Source of the DNA: JAWMQL01 sp033283165
GTDB lineage: Bacteria; Pseudomonadota; Gammaproteobacteria; Pseudomonadales; Halieaceae
Direction of reading: 5' to 3'
Assembly (NCBI GenBank): GCA_033283165.1
Contig: JAWMQL010000007.1
Coordinates: forward strand, 186,001-250,000
DNA length: 64,000 nt
Shown here in pieces: positions 16,434-24,495 of this stretch (position 1 is the first letter of the stretch; each line of letters begins with the position of its first letter). Both the position numbers and the translations under genes were made by a program. The notes under the pieces were generated by a model. The model did no database searches, was not told where the DNA came from, and saw only the letters and a program-made list of their open reading frames with translations.

Positions 16434-16883
16434 TCAGCTGTCTTCCGGGCTGCCGATCCGGTGCCACACCAGGGAGTGGAAACGCGCCACTTCGCCGGCC
16501 CGGTCCTTGCCGCTGAGCACCAGGGTCTGGCCGTCCAGTTCCGCGTGCCGCAGCTGCCGGCTGCCAACAAAATTGGGGTTCAGGCTCTGGGTCACAAAAT
16601 GGATCACGTCGCCGTTCTCCACCTCGAAACGCCCCGCATAGTGAAAGTAGCTGGTGAAGGCGCCGGCTTTCACCGCGTCCGGCATCTTGCGAAAGCTCAC
16701 GTCCTCGGGCAGCGCCGCGCGCTCCGCCAGGCTTATCGAGACGCTCATCCAGCCGTCACCGGCATACAGCAACAGGCCCCGGGGGTCTTCCCCGTAGGGA
16801 TAGCTGAAGCGATCGCTGTCGGCATAACCGATGGTCCACGATTCCAGTTGCCAGGTGCCCAGCAATTCTTGCTTGGTAATCAC
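16434..16883 (-). CDS. Lipocalin-like domain protein
   Basis: A 149-residue single-domain protein without a signal peptide. It starts with the family hallmark LLGTWQLESW and has the PYGEDPRGLLLYAGDGWMSV and YAGRFEVENGDVIHFV strands of the bacterial lipocalin-like domain, which forms a small beta barrel for an unknown hydrophobic ligand. A GGAGATA ribosome site precedes the ATG. It follows pdxH by 20 bases on the same strand, so it is probably cotranscribed. Its stop codon sits at the edge of the palindromic repeat array. Confidence 0.85.
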   Translation of the reverse strand: MITKQELLGTWQLESWTIGYADSDRFSYPYGEDPRGLLLYAGDGWMSVSISLAERAALPEDVSFRKMPDAVKAGAFTSYFHYAGRFEVENGDVIHFVTQSLNPNFVGSRQLRHAELDGQTLVLSGKDRAGEVARFHSLVWHRIGSPEDS

Positions 16884-16903
16884 GTTCAGGGTATCTCCTT
16901 AAC

Positions 16904-17542
16904 TCAGGGTTGCAGTTGCTCGATGCGCCAGGGGCCGCCGTCCTGCCGGCTGTACAGGAACCGGTCGTGCAGGCGATTGGCGCCGCCCTGCCAGAACTCG
17001 ACACGGTCCGGTACCACCCGGTAGCCGCCCCAGAAGTCCGGCATCGGGATACGCCCCTCGCGAAATTTTTCCTTCATGGCCAGGAATTCCTTCTCCAGCG
17101 CGGCCCGGGCGGACAGGGTGCGGCTCTGGCGCGAGGCCCAGGCTGCCAGCTGGCTCTCCCGGGGCCGGGTCAGGAAGTAGCGGGCGGACTCGGCCACCGA
17201 CATTTTCCGGGCCTCACCGCCGACGATCACCTGCCGATCCAGGACATTCCAGGGAAACAGCAGCGACACCCGGGGTTCGCCGGCTATGGCCTCGGCCTTG
17301 GCGCTGCCGTAGTTGGTATAGAACACGAAGCCCTGTTCCGACACGCCCTTCATCAACACAATGCGCTGCCAGGGGCGACCCTGCGGGTCCACCGTGGCCA
17401 GCACCATCGCAGTGGGGTCGTCCAGTTCCGCGCGCACGGCCTGCTCGAGCCAGTGCTCGAACTGGCGGATGGGACTGGCGTCCAGCATCTCGCGGGTCAG
17501 TCCGCCGGCGATGTATTCGCGCCGGAAATCCTCGTACTGCAC
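16904..17542 (-). CDS. pdxH: Pyridoxine/pyridoxamine 5'-phosphate oxidase
   Basis: FMN-dependent oxidase that makes pyridoxal 5'-phosphate, the last step of vitamin B6 synthesis and salvage, in the cytoplasm. The 212-residue protein has the family blocks RIVLMKGVSEQGFVFYTNYG (FMN binding), SLLFPWNVLDRQV and the C-terminal signature FWGGYRVVPDRVEFWQGG with NRLHDR. The start is GTG at 17542 with AGGAG 5 bases upstream. A promoter is visible at 17572-17600. A lipocalin-like gene follows in the same direction. Confidence 0.96.
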   Translation of the reverse strand: MQYEDFRREYIAGGLTREMLDASPIRQFEHWLEQAVRAELDDPTAMVLATVDPQGRPWQRIVLMKGVSEQGFVFYTNYGSAKAEAIAGEPRVSLLFPWNVLDRQVIVGGEARKMSVAESARYFLTRPRESQLAAWASRQSRTLSARAALEKEFLAMKEKFREGRIPMPDFWGGYRVVPDRVEFWQGGANRLHDRFLYSRQDGGPWRIEQLQP

Positions 17543-17571
17543 AATGACTCCTGCTAGGCTTCGGGGCCACT

Positions 17572-17600
17572 ATAGTAGCGGCCGCCCACCCTCAGAGCAA
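17572..17600 (-). promoter_or_regulatory. Likely pdxH promoter
   Basis: On the minus strand, TTGCTC (17595-17600) and TACTAT (17572-17577) are 17 bases apart, about 30 bases before the GTG start. Prediction from base match only. Confidence 0.45.
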
Positions 17601-17608
17601 AAGCAGTC

Positions 17609-18214
17609 ATGGACACAGCCCCTCAGGTCCGCGATGCCGGAATCGCTGACATGGACACCGTTATCAGCGCCCTTGGCGACAGTTTCGCCAACGACCCGAT
17701 GCTCAACTGGGTCATCCCTGAGCCGTCCCTGTACCCGGCCTTCTTCCGCCTGATTGTCACCGAGATCTTCCTGCCGCGGGGCATCGTGCACCTGGAGGAC
17801 GGGGGCCGCGCCGCCGCCCTGTGGCTGCCGCCTGGAGAACACTTCGACCTGCCGCCGCGCCTCGCCCTGCTGGCCATGGTGGCACGCCTGATCCTGCGCC
17901 GCGGCCCGCGCGTGCTGCGGCGTATCCGCGAGCAGGGCCGGTCGTTCGACGGCGCCCACCCGAAAATGCCGCACTATTATCTGCAGTTTATCGGCTGCCG
18001 CCCACCCCACCAGGGCCGGGGACTCGGTTCCGCGCTGCTGAAACAGGGCCTGCTGCTGGCGGACCAGGACCGGATGCCGGCCTATCTCGAGAGCTCCCGG
18101 CCAGAAAACATTCCCCTGTACCAGCGCCACGGCTTCGAGGTGGTCACCGAGCTGAAGATGCCGGACGGCCCCTCGGCCTGGCCCATGTGGCGCGAGGCCC
18201 GGGGCCGGGGCTGA
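17609..18214 (+). CDS. GNAT-family N-acetyltransferase
   Basis: A 201-residue acetyl-CoA-dependent acetyltransferase. The acetyl-CoA binding motif A, PPHQGRGLGSALLKQGL, is intact near residues 131-148, followed by YLESSRPENIPLYQRHGFEV, the typical last GNAT strand and helix. The middle of the protein has an amphipathic helical insert (RLALLAMVARLILRRGPRVL) seen in a subgroup of this superfamily. The acceptor substrate is unknown. Divergent from pdxH across 66 bases, and convergent with the DUF4136 gene, whose stop is 4 bases away. Confidence 0.87.
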   Translation: MDTAPQVRDAGIADMDTVISALGDSFANDPMLNWVIPEPSLYPAFFRLIVTEIFLPRGIVHLEDGGRAAALWLPPGEHFDLPPRLALLAMVARLILRRGPRVLRRIREQGRSFDGAHPKMPHYYLQFIGCRPPHQGRGLGSALLKQGLLLADQDRMPAYLESSRPENIPLYQRHGFEVVTELKMPDGPSAWPMWREARGRG

Positions 18215-18218
18215 ACGA

Positions 18219-18779
18219 TCAGGAAGACGGCGGCGGGAACTCGGCGAACACGGCCCGCGCCGCCTCGTACCGCAGGGCCTTGTCGCTTTCGGGGTCCGGC
18301 CTGGAACTGAGGCGCGACTGCACGGTGGCGCGCCACACGGACTGGTTGCGCGAGGGATCGATGAGGTCGACGATCAGGGTGCCCTCGGTGTATTGCCGCA
18401 CGGTGACATCGTTGACCATGGGACCGCAGCGCCAGCAGTTGTAGTAACTCATGCTGTTGTAGGTGCGCACGTCGGTTTTTTCCTGGGTGACCAGGTGCCA
18501 GGCCAGCAACAGGTCGGCCTCACTGTTGTCCTGCACCACCTGCAGGCCCTTGCGGGTCAGCTCCTCGCTGAGCGCCTGGCTGATGCGGTTCACCTCCATA
18601 TCGGAAATCAGCGCCGCCCCGGCGTCAGCCCGGGAGATCGGCTGCAGGGCAATTTTCTCCACACCGGTAAAATCATAGCGGTGGTCAAAGTCCATGACTG
18701 CCTGCAGGGGCGTCGAACAGGCGCTGACCAGGGCCAGCAGCGAGAGGGCGAACAGGCCCCGGGTTACGGCAGAGAACAT
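18219..18779 (-). CDS. DUF4136 lipoprotein (second copy)
   Basis: A 186-residue lipoprotein: signal sequence LLALVSAC with the lipobox cysteine near residue 21, then the DUF4136 blocks DFDHRYDFTGVEKIAL, GLQVVQDNSEADLLLAW and GTLIVDLIDPSRNQSVWR. I start at the ATG at 18779 because AGGAAG lies 6 bases upstream; the frame is open further but unsupported. It is a diverged paralogue of the product of 14987-15580, and carries an unusual YYNCWRCG segment with two extra cysteines. Function unknown. Confidence 0.85.
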   Translation of the reverse strand: MFSAVTRGLFALSLLALVSACSTPLQAVMDFDHRYDFTGVEKIALQPISRADAGAALISDMEVNRISQALSEELTRKGLQVVQDNSEADLLLAWHLVTQEKTDVRTYNSMSYYNCWRCGPMVNDVTVRQYTEGTLIVDLIDPSRNQSVWRATVQSRLSSRPDPESDKALRYEAARAVFAEFPPPSS

Positions 18780-18813
18780 AGGCAACTTCCTGTCTGGGTG
18801 CCACGCATTATAG

Positions 18814-19113
18814 TCAATCCCGGGTGCTGGGGAAGACCGGCGCCCGGCGCGCCATGGCCGGTACCTGGGGGAAGGGGAAAAAGGCCTGCCAGTCGGCTCC
18901 CAGGGCGGTGGCGAGGTGCTCGCCGAATGCCGCCCGGTAGGCGTCATCCATGCGCTGGACCAGCTCCTCCTCGGTGGCGATTCGCAGCAGTACCGCCGCC
19001 TCCATCAGGCCCTCCGTACGCAGGCGCTGAGCCGGCGGCAGGTCGTCCCCCGCCGCCAGGCGCCGGAACATCGCGCTCCAGCGGTCATCCAGAGCCTGCA
19101 ATAATCTGTCCAT
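18814..19113 (-). CDS. Small helical protein of unknown function (99 aa)
   Basis: I do not recognise this family. The 99-residue protein is predicted mostly helical, acidic, and has no signal peptide or membrane segment. Notable parts are LLQALDDRWSAMFRRLAAG and the C-terminal WQAFFPFPQVPAMARRAPVF. GGGGAGA precedes the ATG by about 6 bases. It is divergent from the large envelope operon starting at 19243, sharing a 129-base intergenic region, and upstream of the DUF4136 gene. Any link with the operon is open. Confidence 0.6.
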   Translation of the reverse strand: MDRLLQALDDRWSAMFRRLAAGDDLPPAQRLRTEGLMEAAVLLRIATEEELVQRMDDAYRAAFGEHLATALGADWQAFFPFPQVPAMARRAPVFPSTRD

Positions 19114-19158
19114 CGGAGTCTCCCCGGCGCAGAACCAAAACCCCGCCCCGGGCGTATT

Positions 19159-19188
19159 TTGTGCGTGTTGGCAGGGAATGTATATACT
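19159..19188 (+). promoter_or_regulatory. Likely promoter of the envelope operon
   Basis: TTGTGC (19159-19164) and TATACT (19183-19188), 18 bases apart, with a TG near the extended -10 position. The start would be near 19195, leaving about 48 bases of leader to the ATG at 19243. No other good promoter is seen before 33844. Confidence 0.5.
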
Positions 19189-19242
19189 TTACAAGTGTCC
19201 CAACAGGAGTACACGGTTCGAACAAGTCGTCGAGGTGTCACG

Positions 19243-20556
19243 ATGTTCCTGAGGCAAACCACTCTCATCAAATCCCTGGCCCTGTCGGGCCTGATCTCCC
19301 TGCTGAGCCTGCCCGCCGACGCCGAAGAGGAAGCCGATGCCGGGCAGCCGGTCGCAGAGCAATCTGACGCCGGGCTGCCGACCGCGGGGCAAACCGGTCT
19401 CGCGGCACAGCTCACAGAGCAAGCCGAAAGCTCCCCGTTGACCCCCTACGTCCGCAACCTGCAGCAACTGGTGGAGCAGATCGAGCTGTCCGAGGGGGCC
19501 TACTCCGAGGGTTTGCCCGAGCGGCTGCTCAGCCTCGGGCAGGCGCTGCAGGCACAGGGCCGGCACGAGGACGCCATCAAGGCGTTCAAACGCGGGGTCC
19601 ACCTGGCGCGCATCAACGGCGGCCTGTACAGCGCCGAGCAAATTCCCCTGCTGGACGCCGAGATTGCCAGCTATATCGCGACCGGGCAGTTTGCCGCGGC
19701 CGACGAGCGCCAGTTCTATCTGTACCGGGTGCAGCAGCGCAGCCTGACCGGCGGCCAGCGGCGCGCCTCCTCGCTGATACGCCAGGCGCGCTGGCAACAA
19801 CGCGCATACTCCCTGCGCCTCGACGATGCCGGCTACTCGCGACTGGTGAACATGTGGGACCTGTATCGCCTCGCCCTGACCGACATTGCGGAAGTCGAGG
19901 GCGATCGATCCGACAAGCTGCTGGAACCGCTGCAGGGTATGCTGCAGGCCCAATACCTCATCTCCGCCTATGAACCGCCCTCCTCTGACAGCGGCTTCAG
20001 TATGGGTTCTGCCAATACCAGTTACGCCGAGCGCCAGGATGAGGGGCGGTTCTGGGCCTACCGCTCCCAGAGCTACGAACGCGGCAGTGCCGTGATCCGC
20101 GCCATGACAGAGGTGCGCCAGGGCGTCGACGCCACGATTGACCCGGTGACGGAGGCCGAGGGCCTGGTGCAGTTGGGGGACTGGCAGATGTGGCACGGCC
20201 AGCGCAGCGAGGCAGAGGACACTTACGCCCGGGCCTACGGGGAACTTGAGGGCCTGGATGATGCCCAAGAGCATATAGCGCGGCTGTTTGGTGAGCCGCG
20301 GGCGTTGCCGTATCTCGAAGGCGTGAACCTGCTTCCGCCCCGGGCAGAACCGGACCAGGCCGATATTGTGCTGGAGTTCGGTGTGACCGAGCGTGGTAAG
20401 GTGGTCGACCTGGAACGACTGGCAGAGACCGAGGGCAGCACCGGCCGGGGCAACCGGCTGATGCGCCAGTTGCGCAGGACACCGTTCAGGCCCCGCTACG
20501 AAGACGGGGTCGCGGTGGCCACAGAAAAGGTTGTGAGGGCGTATGTCTTACCGTAG
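19243..20556 (+). CDS. Secreted repeat protein with TonB-C-like C terminus
   Basis: First gene of the 13-gene envelope operon; 437 residues. The signal peptide is LALSGLISLLSLPADA, with cleavage probably before EEEADAG. The middle is helical with a TPR-like repeat (RLLSLGQALQAQGRHEDAIKAFKRG). Residues about 370-435 (IVLEFGVTERGKVVDL, then RQLRRTPFRPRYEDGVAV) have the strand and FxPxxxxG pattern of a TonB C-terminal domain. Unlike TonB it has no uncleaved N-terminal helix, so it would be free in the periplasm. The ATG at 19243 has GAGGT 7 bases upstream; an earlier in-frame start would overlap the promoter. It overlaps the next gene by 14 bases. Confidence 0.8.
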   Translation: MFLRQTTLIKSLALSGLISLLSLPADAEEEADAGQPVAEQSDAGLPTAGQTGLAAQLTEQAESSPLTPYVRNLQQLVEQIELSEGAYSEGLPERLLSLGQALQAQGRHEDAIKAFKRGVHLARINGGLYSAEQIPLLDAEIASYIATGQFAAADERQFYLYRVQQRSLTGGQRRASSLIRQARWQQRAYSLRLDDAGYSRLVNMWDLYRLALTDIAEVEGDRSDKLLEPLQGMLQAQYLISAYEPPSSDSGFSMGSANTSYAERQDEGRFWAYRSQSYERGSAVIRAMTEVRQGVDATIDPVTEAEGLVQLGDWQMWHGQRSEAEDTYARAYGELEGLDDAQEHIARLFGEPRALPYLEGVNLLPPRAEPDQADIVLEFGVTERGKVVDLERLAETEGSTGRGNRLMRQLRRTPFRPRYEDGVAVATEKVVRAYVLP

Positions 20557-21706
20557 CAGAACCCGTTTTACCGGGCCGGTCACTCCCCTGCGGGTGCTGG
20601 GTGCAGCGGCGGTGTGCGCCCTGCTCACGGGATGCCCGAGCGCCAGCAACCCAACCTCCACCCCGTCCATCCCCACGCCGCCCAGTCCCAGCTCCTCCTC
20701 CAGCAGTGGTCCCCAGTCGCCGAGCTCCAGTTCGAGTTCCCAGGGCAGCCAGAGTTCATCCAGCGGCAGCCAGAGCAGTTCCAGCAGCGCCGGCAGTCCG
20801 GGCAGCAGCGGCAGCCCCTCGCCACCGGTCGCCAGTGGCGGCATGCCGGGGCCCCAGGGCGCCCCGGGTGAACCCGGCGGCGACAGCAGCAGCGGGGGCG
20901 ACAAGCCGGCCGGCGGCAGCCCCGATGGCGACCTCAGCCCCGGTACCGGAGGCCAGGGTGGCGAGACCGGCGCCAGCACCGCTGCCGGCGGTGGCGAGGC
21001 GGGTGGCGGCGTCGAACCCGGGTTCGAGGTGGACGGCAGTGTCGGCGGCATACCGGACCTGAGCGACGAGCCCACCCTGGCGGACATTCTCGGCCAGGGC
21101 CAGGGCCAGAACCAGGGCGAGTCCGGGGGCCAGGGACCGCAGGCCGGCTCCGGTGCGATGCCGGGCGGTAATCCCGCCGGATCGGATACTGGCCAGGGCG
21201 GCCCGGCGGGTGGCAGCCCCACGCCCGGCAGTCCCGGTAGCCCGTCGGGCACGGGCGGCAGCGGCGGCCCGCTGACGCCGGCAGAACAGGTGGCCATACT
21301 CGAGGGCCGGCTGGAACAGGGCACCGGGGAATTCGATGCCATGATCCTGGAAGAACAGCAGCGCCAGCGGGAAAGCGCCCGTTCGCGCCCGCCCACCCAG
21401 ACCCCGGCAGAGGAAACCGATGCCGGGAGCTCGGGCGGTGGCCGCGGTGGCGACAGCCCCTACGGCGGCGGCATGGCCGACGCGGGCGGCACCTATTCCA
21501 GCGGCGGCGGTATCGGCGGCGTCGGCGGCGGTGGACAGATGCCCGAGAACACTGCCAAGTTCCCGCCGCCGCCGGACATCCCCGACGGCGATGACGACGA
21601 CGTGGTGGCACGCCAGCTGCGGGAGGCCGCGATGCGCGAACCGGACCCGGCGGTGCGCGAAAAACTCTGGGACGAGTACCGCAAATACAAGGGCATCAGT
21701 AAATGA
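20543..21706 (+). CDS. Ser/Gly/Pro-rich low-complexity lipoprotein
   Basis: A 387-residue lipoprotein (AAAVCALLTGC, lipobox cysteine near residue 31) with extreme composition. About 65 residues of almost pure Ser/Pro/Gln (SSSSSSGPQSPSSSSSSQGS) are followed by 150 residues rich in Gly, Gln and Pro, including a collagen-like GMPGPQGAPGEPGG. Then comes a short ordered helical part (LTPAEQVAILEGRLEQGTGE) and an acidic/charged C terminus ending in a helix (REKLWDEYRKYKGISK). I read it as a flexible tether reaching out from a membrane. The serine stretch resembles linker regions of marine gammaproteobacterial secreted proteins. ATGA overlap with the next gene. Confidence 0.8.
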   Translation: MSYRSRTRFTGPVTPLRVLGAAAVCALLTGCPSASNPTSTPSIPTPPSPSSSSSSGPQSPSSSSSSQGSQSSSSGSQSSSSSAGSPGSSGSPSPPVASGGMPGPQGAPGEPGGDSSSGGDKPAGGSPDGDLSPGTGGQGGETGASTAAGGGEAGGGVEPGFEVDGSVGGIPDLSDEPTLADILGQGQGQNQGESGGQGPQAGSGAMPGGNPAGSDTGQGGPAGGSPTPGSPGSPSGTGGSGGPLTPAEQVAILEGRLEQGTGEFDAMILEEQQRQRESARSRPPTQTPAEETDAGSSGGGRGGDSPYGGGMADAGGTYSSGGGIGGVGGGGQMPENTAKFPPPPDIPDGDDDDVVARQLREAAMREPDPAVREKLWDEYRKYKGISK

Positions 21707-22911
21707 GGACCGCGGTCCGCCTGCTTGTATTGCCGCTGGTACTGCTGTTGAGCGCCTGTGTCAACCAGACGGTGAAAAGCACCTCGGTGCCCTCAGTGCA
21801 AAGCCCCAGCAAGGCGGTGACGGAGAACCTGCTGCTCGACGTGGGCATTGCGATCTTCGATCCCGGCCTGGACGCGTACGAAGAGGGCGAGCAGGTGTAC
21901 CCGGAGGTACGCCGCGCCGAATCGCGCTATATGCCCAATCTGCTGGCGGAAGCGATGCAGAACAGCGGCGCGTGGGGCGCGGTGCGGGTGGTTCCGGACA
22001 ACTCGAAGATTACCGACCTGATGGTGGAGGGCCTGATCCTGCACTCCGATGGCGAGGAACTGGAGCTGCAGATCACCGCCACCGACTCGCGCGGTTACGA
22101 GTGGCTGAACAAGCGCTACCGCGCCAACGCCAGCCGCTACGCCTACGAGGTGACCACCCGCAACAAACAGGACCCCTTCCAGGCGGTCTATAACACCATC
22201 GCCAACGACCTGCTGATCTCGCTGGAGAGCCTGCGGCCGGAGGACCGGCGCAACACCCGCCTGGTGACCGAACTGCTGTTCGCCCGGAGTTTCTCGCCCG
22301 ATGCGTTCGAAGGCTACCTGCAGCCCAATCGCCAGGGTATCCAGCTGGTGATGCGCCTGCCGGCAGAGGACGATCCCATGCTGGAACGGGTCCGCAGCAT
22401 CCGCGAGCGGGACCACATGTTCATCGACACCATGCAGGAGTACTACCACAGCTTCAATACGGAGATGCTGGCGCCGTACCAGGACTGGCGCAAGCTGAGC
22501 TATGAAGAGGCGGTGGCCCTGCAGGAGCTGAAGGCGGAGAGCACCCGGCGCCTGATCGCCGGTGGCCTGGCGGTGATCGCCGGTATCGCCGCGGCGGGCG
22601 GCTCCGACTCTTCGTACGGCCGCGCCGGCGGCAATGTGGCCATTATCGGCGGCGGCTACCTGTTGAAAAGCGGCCTCGAAAAGCGCGCCGAGGCCCAGAT
22701 CCACGTGGAGGCGCTGGAGGAACTGGGCATGTCGCTGGAGGCGGAGATCGCCCCCTCGGTGATCGAACTGGAAGACCGCACGGTGATGTTGAGCGGCAAT
22801 GTGGAAGACCAGTACCGGCAGTGGCGGGAGCTGTTGGCGGACATCTACCGCGCCGAAATCGGCGCCCTGGAGCTGCCCCCGGAATCGCCGGACGCGGACG
22901 ATAACCTGTAA
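21703..22911 (+). CDS. Lipoprotein of unknown function with glycine-zipper-like helix
   Basis: A 402-residue lipoprotein (LLVLPLVLLLSAC, cysteine near residue 19). Residues about 40-190 form a mixed alpha/beta domain (LLDVGIAIFDPGLD, then VEGLILHSDGEELELQITA) like the small envelope domains that sense or scaffold. Near residue 285-330 an alanine/glycine-rich hydrophobic stretch (IAGGLAVIAGIAAAGG, NVAIIGGGYLL) could insert in a membrane. I do not recognise the family. It overlaps the previous gene by 4 bases and precedes the TPR gene by 36 bases. Confidence 0.8.
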   Translation: MRTAVRLLVLPLVLLLSACVNQTVKSTSVPSVQSPSKAVTENLLLDVGIAIFDPGLDAYEEGEQVYPEVRRAESRYMPNLLAEAMQNSGAWGAVRVVPDNSKITDLMVEGLILHSDGEELELQITATDSRGYEWLNKRYRANASRYAYEVTTRNKQDPFQAVYNTIANDLLISLESLRPEDRRNTRLVTELLFARSFSPDAFEGYLQPNRQGIQLVMRLPAEDDPMLERVRSIRERDHMFIDTMQEYYHSFNTEMLAPYQDWRKLSYEEAVALQELKAESTRRLIAGGLAVIAGIAAAGGSDSSYGRAGGNVAIIGGGYLLKSGLEKRAEAQIHVEALEELGMSLEAEIAPSVIELEDRTVMLSGNVEDQYRQWRELLADIYRAEIGALELPPESPDADDNL

Positions 22912-22947
22912 ACTCGCGAATTCGATTCCACGACGACCCTACCGCGC

Positions 22948-24495
22948 ATGACGCAGCACAACGAGCAGATCACGCCCACCCGTTTCGAAGCGGCGCCGGA
23001 ACCGGAGACCGCAGCGCCGGCGGCCGCGACGGCTACCGGCGAGCGTCCCCGCTGGCTGCTGCCGGCGCTGGGCGGCCTGGTGCTGCTCGCGCTGCTGGTG
23101 GTGTTCTGGCTGCCGGGGACGGTGTCTCCGCCGAACACTGCGGCGCCCGCCGCCGCTGACAGGGCCGCGGCAAGTGCGGGCGCGGCGGCGCCCGGCGCGA
23201 CGACGCCCGGCACTCCCCGGCCCCGGGCCGCGCCCGAAGAGGCCTCGCCCTGGAACGACGCGCAACTGGCGCGCCTGCGCAAGGCCGCCCAGGACGTGCT
23301 GGCGGAACTGCTCGAAATTCAATTCGACCTCGAGGAGCGGGGGGTGGAGCGCTGGGCGGCCGAGGACTACGCCGCCGCCAGGGCCCTGGCCCAGGCGGGC
23401 GACGCGCACTACAAGAGCCGCGAATTCGAGGCGGCACGGGCCAGCTATGAACAGGCACTGGCCGCCATGGAAGCGCTACAGGTGGCCCTGCCGGAGGCGG
23501 TCACCGCGGAGCTGAGCCGGGTGGACGAGGCGCTGGAGGCGCTGGACGAGGCCAGCGCCGCCGCATCGCTGGACCTGCTGACCACCATGGAGCCGGAAAA
23601 CGCGGCCCTGGCGGCGCTCAAGGGGCGACTGGACACCCTGCCGCAGCTGGCGGCACAACTGGAACTGGCAACCCGGGCCGAAGCCGCCGGCGACCTGGGC
23701 GAGGCGGAGAAGGCCCTGAACCGGGCCGTTGCCCTGGACCCGCAGCACCGACGCAGCGCCGGCGAGCTGGCCCGGGTACAGGCGGCCTACCTGGACCAGC
23801 GCTTCAACCAGGCCATGAGCCGTGGCTACCAGGCCCTGGACGAGGGACAGCTGCGCGCGGCCCGGGAGTCGTTCCGCGAGGCCGCCGCCCTGGTCCCGGG
23901 CTCGGACGAGGCCGCCAGCGCCCTGCAGGAGGTAGCGGCGGCCGAAACCGGGGCCAGCCTGGCCAGCCTGAAACGCAGTGGCCGGGCCCTGGAGGAGAAG
24001 GAGCAGTGGCAGCAGGCGGTGGCGGCCTACGAAAAGGCGCTGAAGCTGGACGCCAACCTGAGCTTCGCCCGCCAGGGCCTGGAACGGGCCCAGGCCCGGG
24101 CCCGGCTGGACAAACAGTTCCGGGCGGTGCTGGAACAGCCGGAGCGCCTGTCGGACCTGGCCGTGGCCCGGGATAGCGAACAGCTGCTGCAGCGGGCCGC
24201 TGCGGTAACGCCGCGCGGGCCACTGCTGGAGCGCCAGATAGCCCAGTTGCAGACCCTGCTGGACAAAGCCAACTCCCCGATCAGGGTGGTGTTGCGCTCG
24301 GACATGGAAACCGAGGTGATCGTGTACAAGGTAGCCCGGCTGGGGCGTTTCGAACAGAAAGAACTGGAATTGCGACCCGGTACCTATGTGGCGGTCGGCA
24401 CCCGCATCGGCTTCCGTGACGTGCGCCGCAGTTTCACCGTGAACCACGACCAGGCGGTCGAACCGGTGGTCATACGCTGCACGGAGCCGATCTAG
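22948..24495 (+). CDS. Bitopic TPR-repeat protein of the envelope operon
   Basis: A 515-residue inner-membrane protein: a 35-residue cytoplasmic tail, one helix (WLLPALGGLVLLALLVVFWL, residues 36-55), an Ala/Pro linker, and a periplasmic part of TPR-like helical repeats to about residue 450 (for example FEAARASYEQALAAMEAL and WQQAVAAYEKALKLDANL). The last 90 residues are predicted beta-rich (PIRVVLRSDMETEVIVYKVA, ELELRPGTYVAVGTRIGF) and resemble a PEGA-type domain. The tail contains PTRFE, also found as PTSFE in the tail of the next protein. The next gene starts at the base after its stop. Confidence 0.82.
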   Translation: MTQHNEQITPTRFEAAPEPETAAPAAATATGERPRWLLPALGGLVLLALLVVFWLPGTVSPPNTAAPAAADRAAASAGAAAPGATTPGTPRPRAAPEEASPWNDAQLARLRKAAQDVLAELLEIQFDLEERGVERWAAEDYAAARALAQAGDAHYKSREFEAARASYEQALAAMEALQVALPEAVTAELSRVDEALEALDEASAAASLDLLTTMEPENAALAALKGRLDTLPQLAAQLELATRAEAAGDLGEAEKALNRAVALDPQHRRSAGELARVQAAYLDQRFNQAMSRGYQALDEGQLRAARESFREAAALVPGSDEAASALQEVAAAETGASLASLKRSGRALEEKEQWQQAVAAYEKALKLDANLSFARQGLERAQARARLDKQFRAVLEQPERLSDLAVARDSEQLLQRAAAVTPRGPLLERQIAQLQTLLDKANSPIRVVLRSDMETEVIVYKVARLGRFEQKELELRPGTYVAVGTRIGFRDVRRSFTVNHDQAVEPVVIRCTEPI

